A stretch of 64,000 bases of DNA from Alkalicaulis satelles (GTDB taxonomy: Bacteria; Pseudomonadota; Alphaproteobacteria; Caulobacterales; Maricaulaceae). The stretch covers positions 806,001 to 870,000 of the forward strand of contig NZ_VWOJ01000001.1 in the NCBI RefSeq assembly GCF_008630495.1, in the 5' to 3' direction. A model generated the notes under the pieces. It saw nothing but the letters and a program-made list of their open reading frames with translations, searched no databases and was not told the origin of the DNA. A program made the translations under genes and the position numbers. Shown piece after piece: positions 44,696-54,680 of this stretch (position 1 is its first letter; every line of letters starts with the position of its first letter).

Positions 44696-46228
44696 TCAGC
44701 CTTCGGACGGAGCCAGCTCCGGCGCTTCAATGGTGAGCGCGGACTGGTATTGCTGGATGAGCTGGCCGACCGACGCGCGTGTGACGTCAGTGACCGGCGT
44801 GGTGAAGAAGCCGAGCCAGATCACTCCGGCGCCCAGGACGCCCAGATTGATCCATTCGCGCAGATTGAGGTCCTGGGCGGATTCGAGCTTGGGATTGGTC
44901 AGCTCGCCGAACGTGACCTTCTTGTAGAGCGAGAGCATGTAGACCGCCGAGAAGATCACCCCCAGCGCCGCCCCGGCCGCCCAGATGGGCGCCACCAGGA
45001 AGGCCCCGGTCATGGTCATCAGCTCGCCCACAAAGCCTGACGTGCCCGGCAGGCCCACATTGGCCATGGCGAACAGGGCGAAGAAGGCGGCGAACACCGG
45101 CATCTTGTGCACCAGCCCGCCATAGAAGGCGATCTCGCGGGTATGGAAGCGGTCGTAGATCACGCCCACGATGAGGAAGAGCGCGCCCGAGATGAGGCCG
45201 TGGGAGATCATCTGGAAGATGGCGCCCTGCACCCCGACCTCGTTCATGGAGAAGATGCCCAGCGTCACAAAGCCCATATGGGCCACGGACGAATAGGCGA
45301 TCAGCTTCTTGATATCGGTCTGCCGGAACGCCACCAGCGAGGTGTAGACGATGGCGATGATGGACAGCACGAACACCATGGGCGCGAAGAAGGCGCTGGC
45401 GTCCGGGAACATCGGGATGGAAAAGCGCAAGAATCCGTAGCCGCCGAGCTTCAGCAAGATGCCCGCCAGGATGACCGAGCCTGCGGTCGGCGCCTGCACG
45501 TGCGCATCCGGCAGCCAGGTATGCACCGGCCACATGGGCATTTTCACCGCGAAGCTGGCGAAGAAGGCCAGCCACAGCCAGGTCTGCAGATCGCGCGCAA
45601 ACTCATGGGCCAGCAGGGTCTCGATATCGGTGGTCCCGGCCATGATGAACATCATGATCATCGCGCCGAGCATCAGCACCGAGCCCAGGAAGGTGTAGAG
45701 GAAGAATTTGAACGCCGCGTAGATGCGCTGGGCGCCGCCCCACACCCCGATGATCAGGAACATCGGGATCAGCGAGCCTTCGAAGAAGATGTAGAACAGC
45801 ACCAGATCCAGCGCGCAGAACACCCCGGTGATCAGCGTCTGCAGGATCAGGAAGGCGGCCATGTAGTCGGCCACGCGCCGCTCGATCTTCCAGCTGGCCA
45901 GGATGCAGATCGGCATCAGGAAGGCGGTCAGCAGGACGAACAGCACGGACAATCCGTCCACGCCCATCTTGTAGTTGATGCCCATTTCCGCCAGCCACGG
46001 AATGGTCTCCACAAACTGGAAGCCGGGCTGGCTGGTGTCGAAATCGATCACCAGCAGGATAGACAGAACGAACACAAAGCTGGTGACGAACAGCGCCACA
46101 CCGCGCGCATTGCGCTCAAGCAGGGCCTGGTCCTCGCCACGCATCAGGGCGCGCGCGATCAGGATCGCCACCGCGCCCAGGGCCGGCAGGAAGGTGATCG
46201 CAGAGAGAATGGGAAGCTGGTCAAGCAT
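44696..46228 (-). CDS. nuoM: NADH-quinone oxidoreductase subunit M
   Basis: A 510-residue antiporter-like membrane subunit of complex I. Conserved features are the acidic residue in [21 protein letters not shown] near residue 145, the Lys in [20 protein letters not shown] near 230 and [17 protein letters not shown] near 310. The C-terminus is polar. It is separated from nuoN by two bases and from nuoL by four. Confidence 0.95.
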   Translation of the reverse strand: MLDQLPILSAITFLPALGAVAILIARALMRGEDQALLERNARGVALFVTSFVFVLSILLVIDFDTSQPGFQFVETIPWLAEMGINYKMGVDGLSVLFVLLTAFLMPICILASWKIERRVADYMAAFLILQTLITGVFCALDLVLFYIFFEGSLIPMFLIIGVWGGAQRIYAAFKFFLYTFLGSVLMLGAMIMMFIMAGTTDIETLLAHEFARDLQTWLWLAFFASFAVKMPMWPVHTWLPDAHVQAPTAGSVILAGILLKLGGYGFLRFSIPMFPDASAFFAPMVFVLSIIAIVYTSLVAFRQTDIKKLIAYSSVAHMGFVTLGIFSMNEVGVQGAIFQMISHGLISGALFLIVGVIYDRFHTREIAFYGGLVHKMPVFAAFFALFAMANVGLPGTSGFVGELMTMTGAFLVAPIWAAGAALGVIFSAVYMLSLYKKVTFGELTNPKLESAQDLNLREWINLGVLGAGVIWLGFFTTPVTDVTRASVGQLIQQYQSALTIEAPELAPSEG

Positions 46229-46232
46229 GGCC

Positions 46233-48203
46233 TTACACCCCCGCCCCGGCGATCAGCCACAGGCATAGCGCCAGCACCCCGATCAGCATCACGAAGGCGT
46301 AATGGTAGAGATATCCGCTCTGGGCGCGCGCGATGCGCCGGGCGCCGGCGAGCACGGTGGCGGCCACGCCATTGGGGCCGAGGCCGTCAATAATGCGCTG
46401 GTCGCCGCCTTTCCAGAACAGATCGCCCAGCCAGCGCGAGGAGCGCACGAACAGGACGTCGTAGATCTCGTCGAAATACCACTTGTTCAACAGGAAGGAG
46501 TGCAGCGGACCCCGGTTGGCGGCGATCTTGCCCGGCAGGTCGGGCTTCATCATGTAGAAATACACCGCCGTCAGGAAGCCGATCAGCGTGATGCCGACAG
46601 GCGCGATCATCACCCAGGCGGGCGGATGATGGCCCGTGGCGTCCGGCCCGTAATTGCCCTCGGCATAGGGTCCGGGCGGCAGCGAGCCGGCCCAGAACTC
46701 CAGCGCTTCGCGCTTGACGAATTCCGATGCGAACACGCCGCCAGCGAACACTGCGCCAATGGCCAGAAGGATGAGCGGAACCAGCATCACCCAGCCGCTC
46801 TCATGGGCGTGCTTGAGATGCTCGGGATCGCCCCGGTGCTGGCCGTGGAAGGTCATGAAGATCAGGCGCCAGGAATAGAAGGAGGTCAGGCCCGCGGCGA
46901 AAATCCCGATCCAGAAGGCCAGCAAGCCGAAGGGCACGCCCGCCATGCCGGCCATGAAGGCTTCCTCCAGGATCATGTCCTTGGAGAAGAAGCCGGCGAA
47001 GCCCAGCCCCACAAACGGAATGCCCACGCCGGTCAGCGCCAGCGTGCCGATGATCATCAGGATCCAGGTGGCCGGCATCAGCTTGTAGATGCCGCCCATC
47101 TTGCGCATGTCCTGCTCGTGATGGAGGCCGTGGATCACCGACCCGGCGCCCAGGAACAGCAGCGCCTTGAAGAAGGCGTGGGTGAACAGGTGGAACATGG
47201 CCGCCGAATAGAGCCCCAGGCCCGCGGCGAAGAACATGTAGCCCAGCTGCGAACAGGTCGAATAGGCGATCACCCGCTTGATGTCATTCTGCGCCAGGCC
47301 CACCGTGGCCGCGAAGATGGCGGTGGTCGCGCCGATCACCGTGATCAGGGCCGACGTGCCTTCGGCCAGCTCGTAGATCGGGAAGGCGCGGCAGACCAGG
47401 AACACGCCGGCGGTCACCATGGTGGCGGCGTGGATCAGGGCCGAGACCGGCGTCGGGCCTTCCATGGCGTCGGGCAGCCAGACATGCAGGAAGAACTGGG
47501 CCGACTTGCCCATGGCGCCGATGAACAACAGGAAGGCGATCAGCTCCAGCGCGGCGAACTGCATGCCGAAGATCGTCAGCACCGTGTCGGCGTGATCGCC
47601 GACCGCGCCGAACACCTCGTCGAATTTCAGCGTGCCGAACACCGCAAAGATCGCGGCCACGCCCAGCACCAGGCCGAAATCGCCCACCCGGTTGGTGACG
47701 AACGCCTTGATGGCCGCGTCATTGGCCGACTTCTTCTTGTACCAGAAGCCGATCAGCAGGTAGGAGGCCAGGCCCACGCCCTCCCAGCCGAAGAAGAGCT
47801 GGATGAAATTGTCCGCCGTCACCAGCGCCAGCATGGCGAAGGTGAATAGCGACAGATAGGCGAAGAAGCGCGCCCGGTGCGGGTCGTCGGACATGTAGCT
47901 CCACGAATAGACGTGGACCAGCGAGGACACCGAGGTGATCACCACCAGCATGACCGCCGAGAGCGTGTCGAGGCGGATCGCCCAGGAAATCTCGAAACTG
48001 CCGACCGCCATCCAGGTGGCCAGCTCATAGGTGCGCGCATTGCCGCCCAGGGCCACATCCACAAACAGCCAGGCCGAGCCCAGCGCGGCGGCGATGGCGC
48101 CCCCGGTGGTGACGGTCTGGGCGGCGCGGTCGCCGATCTGTTTCTGGAACAGGCCGGCGATGATGGCGGCGATCAGCGGGGCGAAGACGACGATATAGGC
48201 CAT
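46233..48203 (-). CDS. nuoL: NADH-quinone oxidoreductase subunit L
   Basis: A 656-residue distal membrane subunit with 16 or so helices and the long lateral helix expected near the C-terminus. Conserved blocks are [19 protein letters not shown] near residue 145 (Glu), [20 protein letters not shown] near 230 (Lys) and [20 protein letters not shown] near 300. Length is slightly over that of E. coli NuoL. Nine bases separate it from nuoK. Confidence 0.95.
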   Translation of the reverse strand: MAYIVVFAPLIAAIIAGLFQKQIGDRAAQTVTTGGAIAAALGSAWLFVDVALGGNARTYELATWMAVGSFEISWAIRLDTLSAVMLVVITSVSSLVHVYSWSYMSDDPHRARFFAYLSLFTFAMLALVTADNFIQLFFGWEGVGLASYLLIGFWYKKKSANDAAIKAFVTNRVGDFGLVLGVAAIFAVFGTLKFDEVFGAVGDHADTVLTIFGMQFAALELIAFLLFIGAMGKSAQFFLHVWLPDAMEGPTPVSALIHAATMVTAGVFLVCRAFPIYELAEGTSALITVIGATTAIFAATVGLAQNDIKRVIAYSTCSQLGYMFFAAGLGLYSAAMFHLFTHAFFKALLFLGAGSVIHGLHHEQDMRKMGGIYKLMPATWILMIIGTLALTGVGIPFVGLGFAGFFSKDMILEEAFMAGMAGVPFGLLAFWIGIFAAGLTSFYSWRLIFMTFHGQHRGDPEHLKHAHESGWVMLVPLILLAIGAVFAGGVFASEFVKREALEFWAGSLPPGPYAEGNYGPDATGHHPPAWVMIAPVGITLIGFLTAVYFYMMKPDLPGKIAANRGPLHSFLLNKWYFDEIYDVLFVRSSRWLGDLFWKGGDQRIIDGLGPNGVAATVLAGARRIARAQSGYLYHYAFVMLIGVLALCLWLIAGAGV

Positions 48204-48211
48204 GGCGCGCG

Positions 48212-48523
48212 TCAGCCCTTCATCATGTTGGCGCCGTCAACCGCGATATCGCCGCGGTTACGGAAGAAGACCACGAGAATGGCCAGGCCCACCGCCGCTT
48301 CGGCGGCGGCGACGGTCAGGATCAGCATGGCGAAGACCTGGCCGGCCAGATCGCCCATATGGGAGGAGAAGGCCACCAGATTGACGTTGACCGCGAGCAG
48401 GATCAGCTCGATCGACATCAAAAGGATGATCACGTTCTTGCGGTTCGCGAAAATGCCGAACACCCCAATGGTGAACAGGATGGCGGCCAGCGCGAGATAA
48501 TGACCCAGCGTAATCTCGAGCAT
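48212..48523 (-). CDS. nuoK: NADH-quinone oxidoreductase subunit K
   Basis: A 103-residue, three-helix subunit. [20 protein letters not shown] opens it, [20 protein letters not shown] carries the conserved membrane Glu near residue 36, and [20 protein letters not shown] carries the second Glu near residue 72. ATG 48523 overlaps the nuoJ stop (TGATG); a GTG three bases earlier is the alternative. Confidence 0.95.
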   Translation of the reverse strand: MLEITLGHYLALAAILFTIGVFGIFANRKNVIILLMSIELILLAVNVNLVAFSSHMGDLAGQVFAMLILTVAAAEAAVGLAILVVFFRNRGDIAVDGANMMKG

Positions 48524-49131
48524 CACCCGATCCCCTCGCCGCGTTTGACGTCGATGACTTCCACCGCCTCGCCGCGGCTGCGGTTGACCTGGCGGTGCAT
48601 GTTCTGGCGCTTGACCCCGTCGCGGTGACGCAAGGTCAGGACGATAGCGCCGATCATGGCCACCAGAAGAATGAGGCCGGCCAGCTGGAAGAACAGCACA
48701 TAGCGGTCATAGATCAGCGCGCCCAGGGCGGCGATATTGTGCGTGTCTTCGGGCATGGGCGCCTGGAGATGAACCGCCGCGCCATCGGCCCCGACCCAGG
48801 CGAAGCCCACCAGGGCGAGCTGGGCGGCGATGGCCAGCGCGATGAGCCCGCCCAGCGGCAGATAGCCCGCTGACCCGGCTTTCAGCGTGGCGAAATCGAT
48901 GTCGAGCATCATCACCACGAACAGGAACAGCACCGCGACCGCGCCCACATAGACGATGACCAGGATCATCGCCAGGAACTCCGCGCCCAGAAGCACGAAC
49001 AGCCCCGCCGCCGAGAAGAAGGTGAGGATCAGGAACAAGACGGCGCGCACGGGGTTGCGCGCGGCCACCACCATGAAGGCGGAGATCACGGCGCTGGCGG
49101 CCAGAATGTAGAACGCTGCGGCTTGCAGCAT
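48523..49131 (-). CDS. nuoJ: NADH-quinone oxidoreductase subunit J
   Basis: A 202-residue, five-helix subunit. [20 protein letters not shown] and [20 protein letters not shown] are the conserved core helices. The C-terminal cytoplasmic tail ([20 protein letters not shown]) is basic. ATG 49131 ([12 protein letters not shown]) is used; the frame extends 9 residues further. A 108-base gap containing a strong hairpin separates it from nuoI. Confidence 0.94.
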   Translation of the reverse strand: MLQAAAFYILAASAVISAFMVVAARNPVRAVLFLILTFFSAAGLFVLLGAEFLAMILVIVYVGAVAVLFLFVVMMLDIDFATLKAGSAGYLPLGGLIALAIAAQLALVGFAWVGADGAAVHLQAPMPEDTHNIAALGALIYDRYVLFFQLAGLILLVAMIGAIVLTLRHRDGVKRQNMHRQVNRSRGEAVEVIDVKRGEGIG

Positions 49132-49152
49132 GGGTTCGCCCCCCTTGGCGGG

Positions 49153-49175
49153 CGGCAAGGCAGGACGCCTTGCCG
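49153..49175. other. Intra-operon hairpin between nuoI and nuoJ
   Basis: A perfect 9-bp stem CGGCAAGGC / GCCTTGCCG closes a 5-base loop (49162-49166). It lies in the 108-base nuoI-nuoJ gap, the widest spacer in the nuo operon. No T-run follows on the minus strand, so it is not a classical terminator; an mRNA-processing or stability role is possible. Confidence 0.6.
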
Positions 49176-49239
49176 GGTATGTCAGGCGGCGCCGGGCGGA
49201 TTCGCCGGCCCCGGAATGGAGTTGCGCCGGGTAATAGCG

Positions 49240-49728
49240 CTAGCGGTAGCGTGCGTCGAGTTCGAGGTTCCGTGCGATCTCACGCTCCCACCGGTCACCG
49301 TTATCGAGAAGCTTGGCCTTGTCGTAATAGAGCTCCTCGCGGGTCTCGGTGGCGAATTCGAAGTTTGGTCCTTCCACGATGGCGTCCACCGGGCAGGCCT
49401 CGGCGCAGAATCCGCAATAGATGCATTTGACCATGTCGATGTCGTAGCGCGTGGTGCGCCGCGACCCGTCCTCGCGCGGTTCGGCCTCGATGGTGATGGC
49501 CTGGGCCGGACACACCGCCTCGCACAGCTTGCACGCGATGCAGCGCTCTTCCCCGTTGGGATAGCGGCGCAGGGCGTGCTGGCCGCGGAAGCGCGGGCTC
49601 AGGCGTCCCTTCTCGAAGGGATAGTTGATGGTCGGCTTCTTGCGGAAGAAGTAGCGCATGCCGAGCCCGAACGCGCCCCAGAAGTCCAGAAGGGCGGCGC
49701 CGCGCAGGGTTTGTGCAATCCGGCTCAT
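49240..49728 (-). CDS. nuoI: NADH-quinone oxidoreductase subunit I
   Basis: A 162-residue ferredoxin-like subunit carrying two [4Fe-4S] clusters (N6a and N6b): [16 protein letters not shown] near residue 62 and [16 protein letters not shown] near 101. An amphipathic N-terminal region attaches it to the membrane arm. It lies 7 bases downstream of nuoH. Confidence 0.96.
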   Translation of the reverse strand: MSRIAQTLRGAALLDFWGAFGLGMRYFFRKKPTINYPFEKGRLSPRFRGQHALRRYPNGEERCIACKLCEAVCPAQAITIEAEPREDGSRRTTRYDIDMVKCIYCGFCAEACPVDAIVEGPNFEFATETREELYYDKAKLLDNGDRWEREIARNLELDARYR

Positions 49729-49735
49729 GGGTTTC

Positions 49736-50788
49736 CTAGCCTGCGTTGGAGTAGACGACGAACCCGCCCATCACGGCCACGGCGGCGAGCGAGGTGGGCA
49801 GGAAGATCTTCCAGCCCAGCCGCATCAGCTGGTCGTAGCGGTAACGCGGGACGAGGGCCTTCACCATGGCGAACATGAAGAAGAAGAACACCACCTTGAT
49901 CGCGAACCAGACGACCGGCGGGATCCAGGTGAAGGGCGCGATGTCGAACGGGGGATGCCAGCCGCCGAAGAACAACACCGTCATCAGCGCGCACATCAGC
50001 ACGATGTTGAGATATTCCCCGATCATGAACAGCAGATACGGCGTGGAGGAGTATTCCACCTGATAGCCCGCCACCAGTTCCGATTCGGCCTCGGGCAGGT
50101 CGAAGGGCGGGCGGTTGGTCTCGGCCAGCGCCGAGATGAAGAAGATCACGAACATCGGAATGGTGATCAGGAAGGCCGGCCAGGGCAGCATGCCCGCCGA
50201 GAGCAGGTGCCAGTTCCAGAAGCCCCCGGCCTGGGCGTCCACCACGGCGGTGAGATTCATCGAGCCCACCATCAAGAGCACCGTGACCAGCACGAAACCG
50301 ATGGAGACCTCGTAGGACACCATCTGTGCGGCCGAGCGCAGCGAGCCCAGGAACGGGTATTTCGAGTTCGACGCCCAGCCGCCGATGATGATGCCGTATA
50401 CGCCCAGCGACGAGATCGCGAAGACGTAGAGAATGCCCACATTGATGTCGGATATGACCCAGCCCGGCGCCACCGGGATCACCGCCCAGGCGATGAAGGC
50501 GAAGATGAAGGTCAGGAGCGGCGCCAGCAAAAACAGCGGCCGGTCCGCGCCGGCCGGCACGATGATCTCTTTCAGCACGAATTTGATGAAGTCGGCGAAG
50601 GACTGCAGCAGGCCGAACGCGCCCACCGTGTTGGGGCCCTTGCGCATCTGCACCGCCGCCCAGACCTTGCGGTCCATCAGCAGCAGGAAGGCCAGCGACA
50701 AGAGCAGCACGATCACGAAAGCCAGGATCTGGCCGACCGCGGCGAGCGTGCCCCAGAGCGGGCCGTATTGCGTGACGAAATCGTACAT
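49736..50788 (-). CDS. nuoH: NADH-quinone oxidoreductase subunit H
   Basis: A 350-residue, eight-helix subunit that forms the quinone-entry site with NuoB and NuoD. Seen are [20 protein letters not shown] near residue 40, the acidic loop [20 protein letters not shown] near 215 and [20 protein letters not shown] near the C-terminus. Its start follows the nuoG stop by 6 bases; the ribosome-binding GGAG lies in the last codons of nuoG. Confidence 0.96.
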   Translation of the reverse strand: MYDFVTQYGPLWGTLAAVGQILAFVIVLLLSLAFLLLMDRKVWAAVQMRKGPNTVGAFGLLQSFADFIKFVLKEIIVPAGADRPLFLLAPLLTFIFAFIAWAVIPVAPGWVISDINVGILYVFAISSLGVYGIIIGGWASNSKYPFLGSLRSAAQMVSYEVSIGFVLVTVLLMVGSMNLTAVVDAQAGGFWNWHLLSAGMLPWPAFLITIPMFVIFFISALAETNRPPFDLPEAESELVAGYQVEYSSTPYLLFMIGEYLNIVLMCALMTVLFFGGWHPPFDIAPFTWIPPVVWFAIKVVFFFFMFAMVKALVPRYRYDQLMRLGWKIFLPTSLAAVAVMGGFVVYSNAG

Positions 50789-50791
50789 CAG

Positions 50792-50810
50792 CCCCTACTC
50801 CGCCGCCTGC
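50792..50810 (-). repeat. Repeated gene-end/ribosome-binding sequence, nuoG end copy
   Basis: CCCCTACTCCGCCGCCTGC is identical to 52918-52936 at the DUF2283 gene end, and its inner 15 bases match 53374-53388 at the nuoF end. On the coding strand it reads GCAGGCGGCGGAGTAGGGG: the codons for Gln-Ala-Ala-Glu, the TAG stop, and a GGAG ribosome-binding core for the next gene, nuoH. Confidence 0.8.
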
Positions 50811-52915
50811 ATCCGGGTGGCCGCTAGCGCCATGGCCGAGCACTCGGCCATGGTTTTCGATGCGCGCGCGACCGCATTGGTCATGTAGAAATTGGTCACC
50901 GGCGAGCGCAGCGGCGCGTCCGACACCTCGCCCGCCTCACCCAGCGTTGACGGATCAAAGTCCGCAACACCTTCAGCGCCCGGCGCATGGTCGATCTGGC
51001 CGAACACCGGGTTCTCTTCGATCAGGGCCGCGCGCAGCGCGTTGAGATCGTCATAGGGCAGCGTCTTGTTCAGGCGCGCCGACAGGGCGCGAAAGATTGC
51101 CCAGTCCTCTTTGGCCTCGCCCTTGGGGAAGACTGCGCGCAAGGCCAGCTGGGCGCGCCCTTCGGTGTTCACATACAGCCCGTTCTTCTCGGTATAGGCC
51201 GCAGACGGCAGGATCAGGTCTGCCCGCTGGGCGCCCGCATCGCCGTGATGGCCCACATAGATGACGAAGGCTTTGCCGAGGCGCTCCATGTCGATCTCGT
51301 CGGCGCCGAGCAGCACGACGGTGTCCACCTCGCCCTTGCCGGCGCCGTCCAGGATGGCGTGCGTATCGCGCCCGCCCTCGCCGGGGAGGAAACCAAGATC
51401 GAGCGCGCCGACGCGGCTGGCCGCCGTGTGCAGCACGTTGAAGCCGTTCCAGTTCGCGCTCACCGCGCCCACGACCTTGGCCAGCTCGCCAGCCGCGCGC
51501 AGCACCTGCGCCCCGTCAGGACGCGCCAGCGCGCCCATGCCCACAATGATCATCGGACGCTGGGCGTCTTTCAGGGTCTTGATGAAGCCCGAGCGCTTCT
51601 TGGGCAGACCGGCCAGCACGTCCGCGCCGGCGCCCAGATGCTCGTAAGGATAGGTCAGATCGCCCGCCTCGCCGATCACACCGATCTGGCAGTCGGAATT
51701 GAGCCAGCGCTGGCGGATGCGCGCATTGAGCACCGGCGCTTCCAGGCGCGGGTTGGCGCCCACGATCAGGATGGCGTCAGCCTGGTCGATCCCGGCGATG
51801 GTGGAGTTGAACAGGTATGACTGACGCGGCGAAGAGCCGTCGCGCGCGCCGATCCTGGCCCCGTCCTGACGGGCGTCGATGGAGGCCACGCCCAGCGCGT
51901 CGAACAGGTCTTTGGCCGCTTTCAGGCCCTCAACATCATTGAGGTCGCCCGCAATCGCACCGATGCGCGCGGCCTCGCCGGAGAGCTTCTTCGCGGCGAT
52001 GTCCAGCGCCTCGTCCCAGCCGATGGGGGTCAGGCGGCCGTCCTTGCGCGCATAGGGGCGGTCCAGGCGCTGGCGGCCCAGCCCGTCCCACACAAAGCGG
52101 GTCTTGTCGGAGATCCACTCCTCGTTCACCTCGTCATGGATGCGCGGCATGATGCGCAGCACCGCGCCCGAACGGCTGTCGACGCGGATATTGGCGCCCT
52201 GGGCGTCCATCACGTCGATGGTCTCGGTCTTGTTCAGCTCCCAAGGCCGCGCATTGAAGGCGTAGGGCCGCGAGGTGAGCGCGCCCACCGGGCACAGATC
52301 GATGACATTGCCCGACAGTTCCGAGGTCATGGACTGTTCGAGATAAGTGGTGATCTCCATGTCCTCGCCGCGCCCGATAGCGCCCAGCTCGGGCACCCCG
52401 GCAACTTCAGTGGCGAAGCGCACACAGCGCGTGCACTGGATGCAGCGGGTCATGATCGTCTTGATCAGCGGGCCCATGTATTTTTCTTCGACCGCGCGCT
52501 TGTTCTCGGCATAGCGCGAGCCCGCGCGGCCATACATCAGCGACTGGTCCTGCAGGTCGCACTCGCCGCCCTGGTCGCAGATCGGACAGTCCAGCGGGTG
52601 ATTGATGAGCAGGAACTCCATCACCCCCTCGCGCGCCTTCTTCACCAAGGGAGAGAGCGTGCGCATGGCCGGCGGCTCGCCATTGGGCCCGCCGCGCATG
52701 TCGCGCACCAGGAAGGCGCACGAGGCCACCGGCTTGGGCGCGCCCACCAGTTCGACCAGGCACATGCGGCAATTGCCCGCCACCGACAGGCGCTCGTGAT
52801 AGCAGAAGCGCGGAATCTCGCGCCCCGCCGCCTCGGCGGCCTGCAGCAGGTTATAGTCCTGCGGAACGGTGACCTCGTCGCCGTCAATGATGATGGTGCG
52901 CGTATTCTCGGTCAT
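50795..52915 (-). CDS. nuoG: NADH-quinone oxidoreductase subunit G
   Basis: A 706-residue iron-sulfur subunit. The N-terminal [2Fe-2S] ferredoxin domain has RFCYHERLSVAGNCRMCLVE near residue 36. The next clusters use HPLDCPICDQGGECDLQDQS near 108 and TRCIQCTRCVRFATEVAG near 155. A molybdopterin-oxidoreductase-like domain follows from ~220. Length is nearer the mitochondrial and alphaproteobacterial form than the longer E. coli NuoG. The protein ends MQAAE. It follows a DUF4258/DUF2283 pair instead of following nuoF directly. Confidence 0.96.
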   Translation of the reverse strand: MTENTRTIIIDGDEVTVPQDYNLLQAAEAAGREIPRFCYHERLSVAGNCRMCLVELVGAPKPVASCAFLVRDMRGGPNGEPPAMRTLSPLVKKAREGVMEFLLINHPLDCPICDQGGECDLQDQSLMYGRAGSRYAENKRAVEEKYMGPLIKTIMTRCIQCTRCVRFATEVAGVPELGAIGRGEDMEITTYLEQSMTSELSGNVIDLCPVGALTSRPYAFNARPWELNKTETIDVMDAQGANIRVDSRSGAVLRIMPRIHDEVNEEWISDKTRFVWDGLGRQRLDRPYARKDGRLTPIGWDEALDIAAKKLSGEAARIGAIAGDLNDVEGLKAAKDLFDALGVASIDARQDGARIGARDGSSPRQSYLFNSTIAGIDQADAILIVGANPRLEAPVLNARIRQRWLNSDCQIGVIGEAGDLTYPYEHLGAGADVLAGLPKKRSGFIKTLKDAQRPMIIVGMGALARPDGAQVLRAAGELAKVVGAVSANWNGFNVLHTAASRVGALDLGFLPGEGGRDTHAILDGAGKGEVDTVVLLGADEIDMERLGKAFVIYVGHHGDAGAQRADLILPSAAYTEKNGLYVNTEGRAQLALRAVFPKGEAKEDWAIFRALSARLNKTLPYDDLNALRAALIEENPVFGQIDHAPGAEGVADFDPSTLGEAGEVSDAPLRSPVTNFYMTNAVARASKTMAECSAMALAATRMQAAE

Positions 52916-52917
52916 GG

Positions 52918-52936
52918 CCCCTACTCCGCCGCCTGC
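52918..52936 (-). repeat. Repeated gene-end/ribosome-binding sequence, DUF2283 end copy
   Basis: The same 19 bases as 50792-50810, here forming the C-terminal QAAE, the stop codon of the DUF2283 gene and the GGAG upstream of nuoG. Confidence 0.8.
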
Positions 52937-53115
52937 GGATGAATGACGGACTCCGGCAGGCGCTGCGAGGCGTGCAGCACCTCGATGCCGACAATCCGGT
53001 TGTCTGCATCCAGATCGATCACGATGTCCGCGGCCACCTCGTCGCTTTCCACGACCTTGGCGTCCGTCAGGCGCAGATAGGCGGCGTCCGCCTCTTTGTC
53101 ATAGCGCCAGTCCAT
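52921..53115 (-). CDS. DUF2283 domain-containing protein
   Basis: A 64-residue protein fitting DUF2283: DWRYDKEADAAYLRLTDAKV, the central DEVAADIVIDLDADNRIVGIEVL and a short Arg-poor tail. ATG 53115 overlaps the stop of the upstream DUF4258 gene (TGATG). DUF2283 and DUF4258 genes are frequently adjacent and are suspected to form a toxin-antitoxin-like pair, but no function is proven. Here the pair is embedded in the nuo operon between nuoF and nuoG. It ends HPQAAE, resembling the ends of NuoF and NuoG. Confidence 0.85.
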   Translation of the reverse strand: MDWRYDKEADAAYLRLTDAKVVESDEVAADIVIDLDADNRIVGIEVLHASQRLPESVIHPQAAE

Positions 53116-53372
53116 CACTCGCTCCTGCCTCGGCGTGCTCCACGATCGAAGAACGCCGTCACGATTGCGTGCTCCCCGGATTCGCGCCGGGCGACCACTC
53201 TCAGGACCCGCCCGTCAGGGACGGGCATCGCCTTGTAATATCTTACCAGAACCGGGTCTTCCGGGTCTGGCGTCGTCCAGTCGGGATCAGTCAAGGCAGC
53301 CTTGATCTGGTCCGTTGATATGCCTCTCGCCCCGATCCTCTCAGCGGCATGCGCTGTCAACCGAAGCTTCAC
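53115..53372 (-). CDS. DUF4258 domain-containing protein
   Basis: An 85-residue protein of the DUF4258 family: KLRLTAHAAERIGARGISTD with the conserved His and Arg residues, IKAALTDPDWTTPDPEDPVL, and a beta-rich VRYYKAMPVPDGRVLRVVAR segment. The family resembles small RNase-type toxins, but catalytic activity is not established. The start is GTG 53372, 3 bases after the nuoF stop. It is paired with DUF2283 downstream. Continued transcription of complex I depends on reading through both genes. Confidence 0.85.
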   Translation of the reverse strand: MKLRLTAHAAERIGARGISTDQIKAALTDPDWTTPDPEDPVLVRYYKAMPVPDGRVLRVVARRESGEHAIVTAFFDRGARRGRSE

Positions 53373-53373
53373 G

Positions 53374-53388
53374 CCCTACTCCGCCGCC
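53374..53388 (-). repeat. Repeated gene-end/ribosome-binding sequence, nuoF end copy
   Basis: CCCTACTCCGCCGCC covers the end of nuoF (Ala-Ala-Glu, TAG) and matches the inner 15 bases of the copies at 52918-52936 and 50792-50810. With the 52918 copy it bounds the DUF4258/DUF2283 pair as a direct repeat. Confidence 0.75.
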
Positions 53389-54677
53389 ACCGGAACAAAC
53401 ACCGGCTTGCCGGCGCGGTAATTGCTGATGCGGTCCTCGATCTCGTGGCGGAAGTGGCGGATCAGGCCCTGAACCGGCCAGGCCGCCGCATCGCCCAGCG
53501 CGCAGATGGTGTGGCCTTCCACCTGACCGGCCACGTCCAGCAGGTCATCGATCTCGCTGGTTTCCGCCTCGCCGCGCGCCATGCGCTCGAGCACGCGCCA
53601 CATCCAGCCCGTGCCTTCGCGGCAGGGCGTGCACTGGCCGCAGCTCTCGTGCTTGTAGAAATAGCTGATGCGCGCGATGGCCTTCACGATGTCGGTGGAG
53701 TTGTCCATGACGATCACCGCCGCGGTCCCCAGGCCTGATTTCACATCGCGCAGGGCGTCGAAATCCATCAGCACGTCGTCGCAGATTTCCTTGGGGATCA
53801 GCGGCACGGACGAGCCGCCCGGGATCACGGCCTTGAGATTGTCCCAGCCCCCGCGCACGCCGCCGGCATATTGCTCCAAGAGGGTTTTCAGCGGGATGGA
53901 CATGGCCTCCTCCACATTGCACGGCGCATTCACATGGCCGGAGATGGAGTAGACCTTGGTGCCGGTATTGCCCTCGCGGCCAAAGCCCGCAAACCAGTCC
54001 GCGCCCCGGCGCAGAATGGTGGGAACCACCGCGATGGATTCCACATTATTGACCGTGGTCGGGCAGCCATAGAGGCCGGCGCCCGCCGGGAAGGGAGGCT
54101 TCAGGCGCGGCTGGCCCTTCTTGCCCTCCAGGCTTTCGAGCAGCGCGGTCTCTTCGCCGCAGATATAGGCCCCCGCGCCGTGATGGACGTAGAGGTCGAA
54201 ATCCCAGCCGTGGATATTGTCCTTGCCGATGAGTTTGGCCTTGTAGGCCTCGGCGATGGCGGCTTCCAGGCGCTCGCGCTCCAGCACGTATTCGCCGCGG
54301 ATATAGATGTAGCAGGCATGGGCCTGCATCGCGAAGGACGCGATCAGACAGCCCTCGATGAGATGATGGGGGTCGTGGCGCATCATCTCGCGGTCCTTGC
54401 ACGTGCCCGGCTCGGACTCGTCGGCATTGACCACCAGATAATGCGGGCGCACGCCCACTTCCTTGGGCATGAACGACCATTTCAGGCCCGTGGGGAAGCC
54501 CGCCCCGCCACGCCCGCGCAGGCCCGATTTCTTGACCTGGTCGATGATCCAGTCGCGGCCCTCTTCGAGCATCTCCTTCGTGCCGTTCCAGCAGCCGCGC
54601 TGACGCGCGCCCTCCAGGCGCCAGTCATGGCGGCCATAGAGATTGGTGAAGATGCGGTCCTTGTCCTGAAGAAGCAT
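53376..54677 (-). CDS. nuoF: NADH-quinone oxidoreductase subunit F
   Basis: A 433-residue NADH dehydrogenase subunit. The NADH/FMN site is in [19 protein letters not shown] near residue 55 and [20 protein letters not shown] near 80. The [4Fe-4S] cluster N3 is in [15 protein letters not shown] near 346 with a distal Cys in [16 protein letters not shown]. It accepts hydride from NADH and passes electrons to NuoE and NuoG. It ends VPVAAE. It is 3 bases downstream of nuoE. Confidence 0.96.
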   Translation of the reverse strand: MLLQDKDRIFTNLYGRHDWRLEGARQRGCWNGTKEMLEEGRDWIIDQVKKSGLRGRGGAGFPTGLKWSFMPKEVGVRPHYLVVNADESEPGTCKDREMMRHDPHHLIEGCLIASFAMQAHACYIYIRGEYVLERERLEAAIAEAYKAKLIGKDNIHGWDFDLYVHHGAGAYICGEETALLESLEGKKGQPRLKPPFPAGAGLYGCPTTVNNVESIAVVPTILRRGADWFAGFGREGNTGTKVYSISGHVNAPCNVEEAMSIPLKTLLEQYAGGVRGGWDNLKAVIPGGSSVPLIPKEICDDVLMDFDALRDVKSGLGTAAVIVMDNSTDIVKAIARISYFYKHESCGQCTPCREGTGWMWRVLERMARGEAETSEIDDLLDVAGQVEGHTICALGDAAAWPVQGLIRHFRHEIEDRISNYRAGKPVFVPVAAE

Positions 54678-54680
54678 GAT

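Noticed and set aside
46302-47849. Plus-strand frame of 515 codons opposite nuoL
   Set aside because: Gln/His/Arg-rich shadow of a clear NuoL coding sequence.
49725-50843. Same-strand alternative frame of 372 codons over nuoH
   Set aside because: The 49736-50788 frame carries the NuoH motifs; the other is Arg/Gly-rich and without family similarity.
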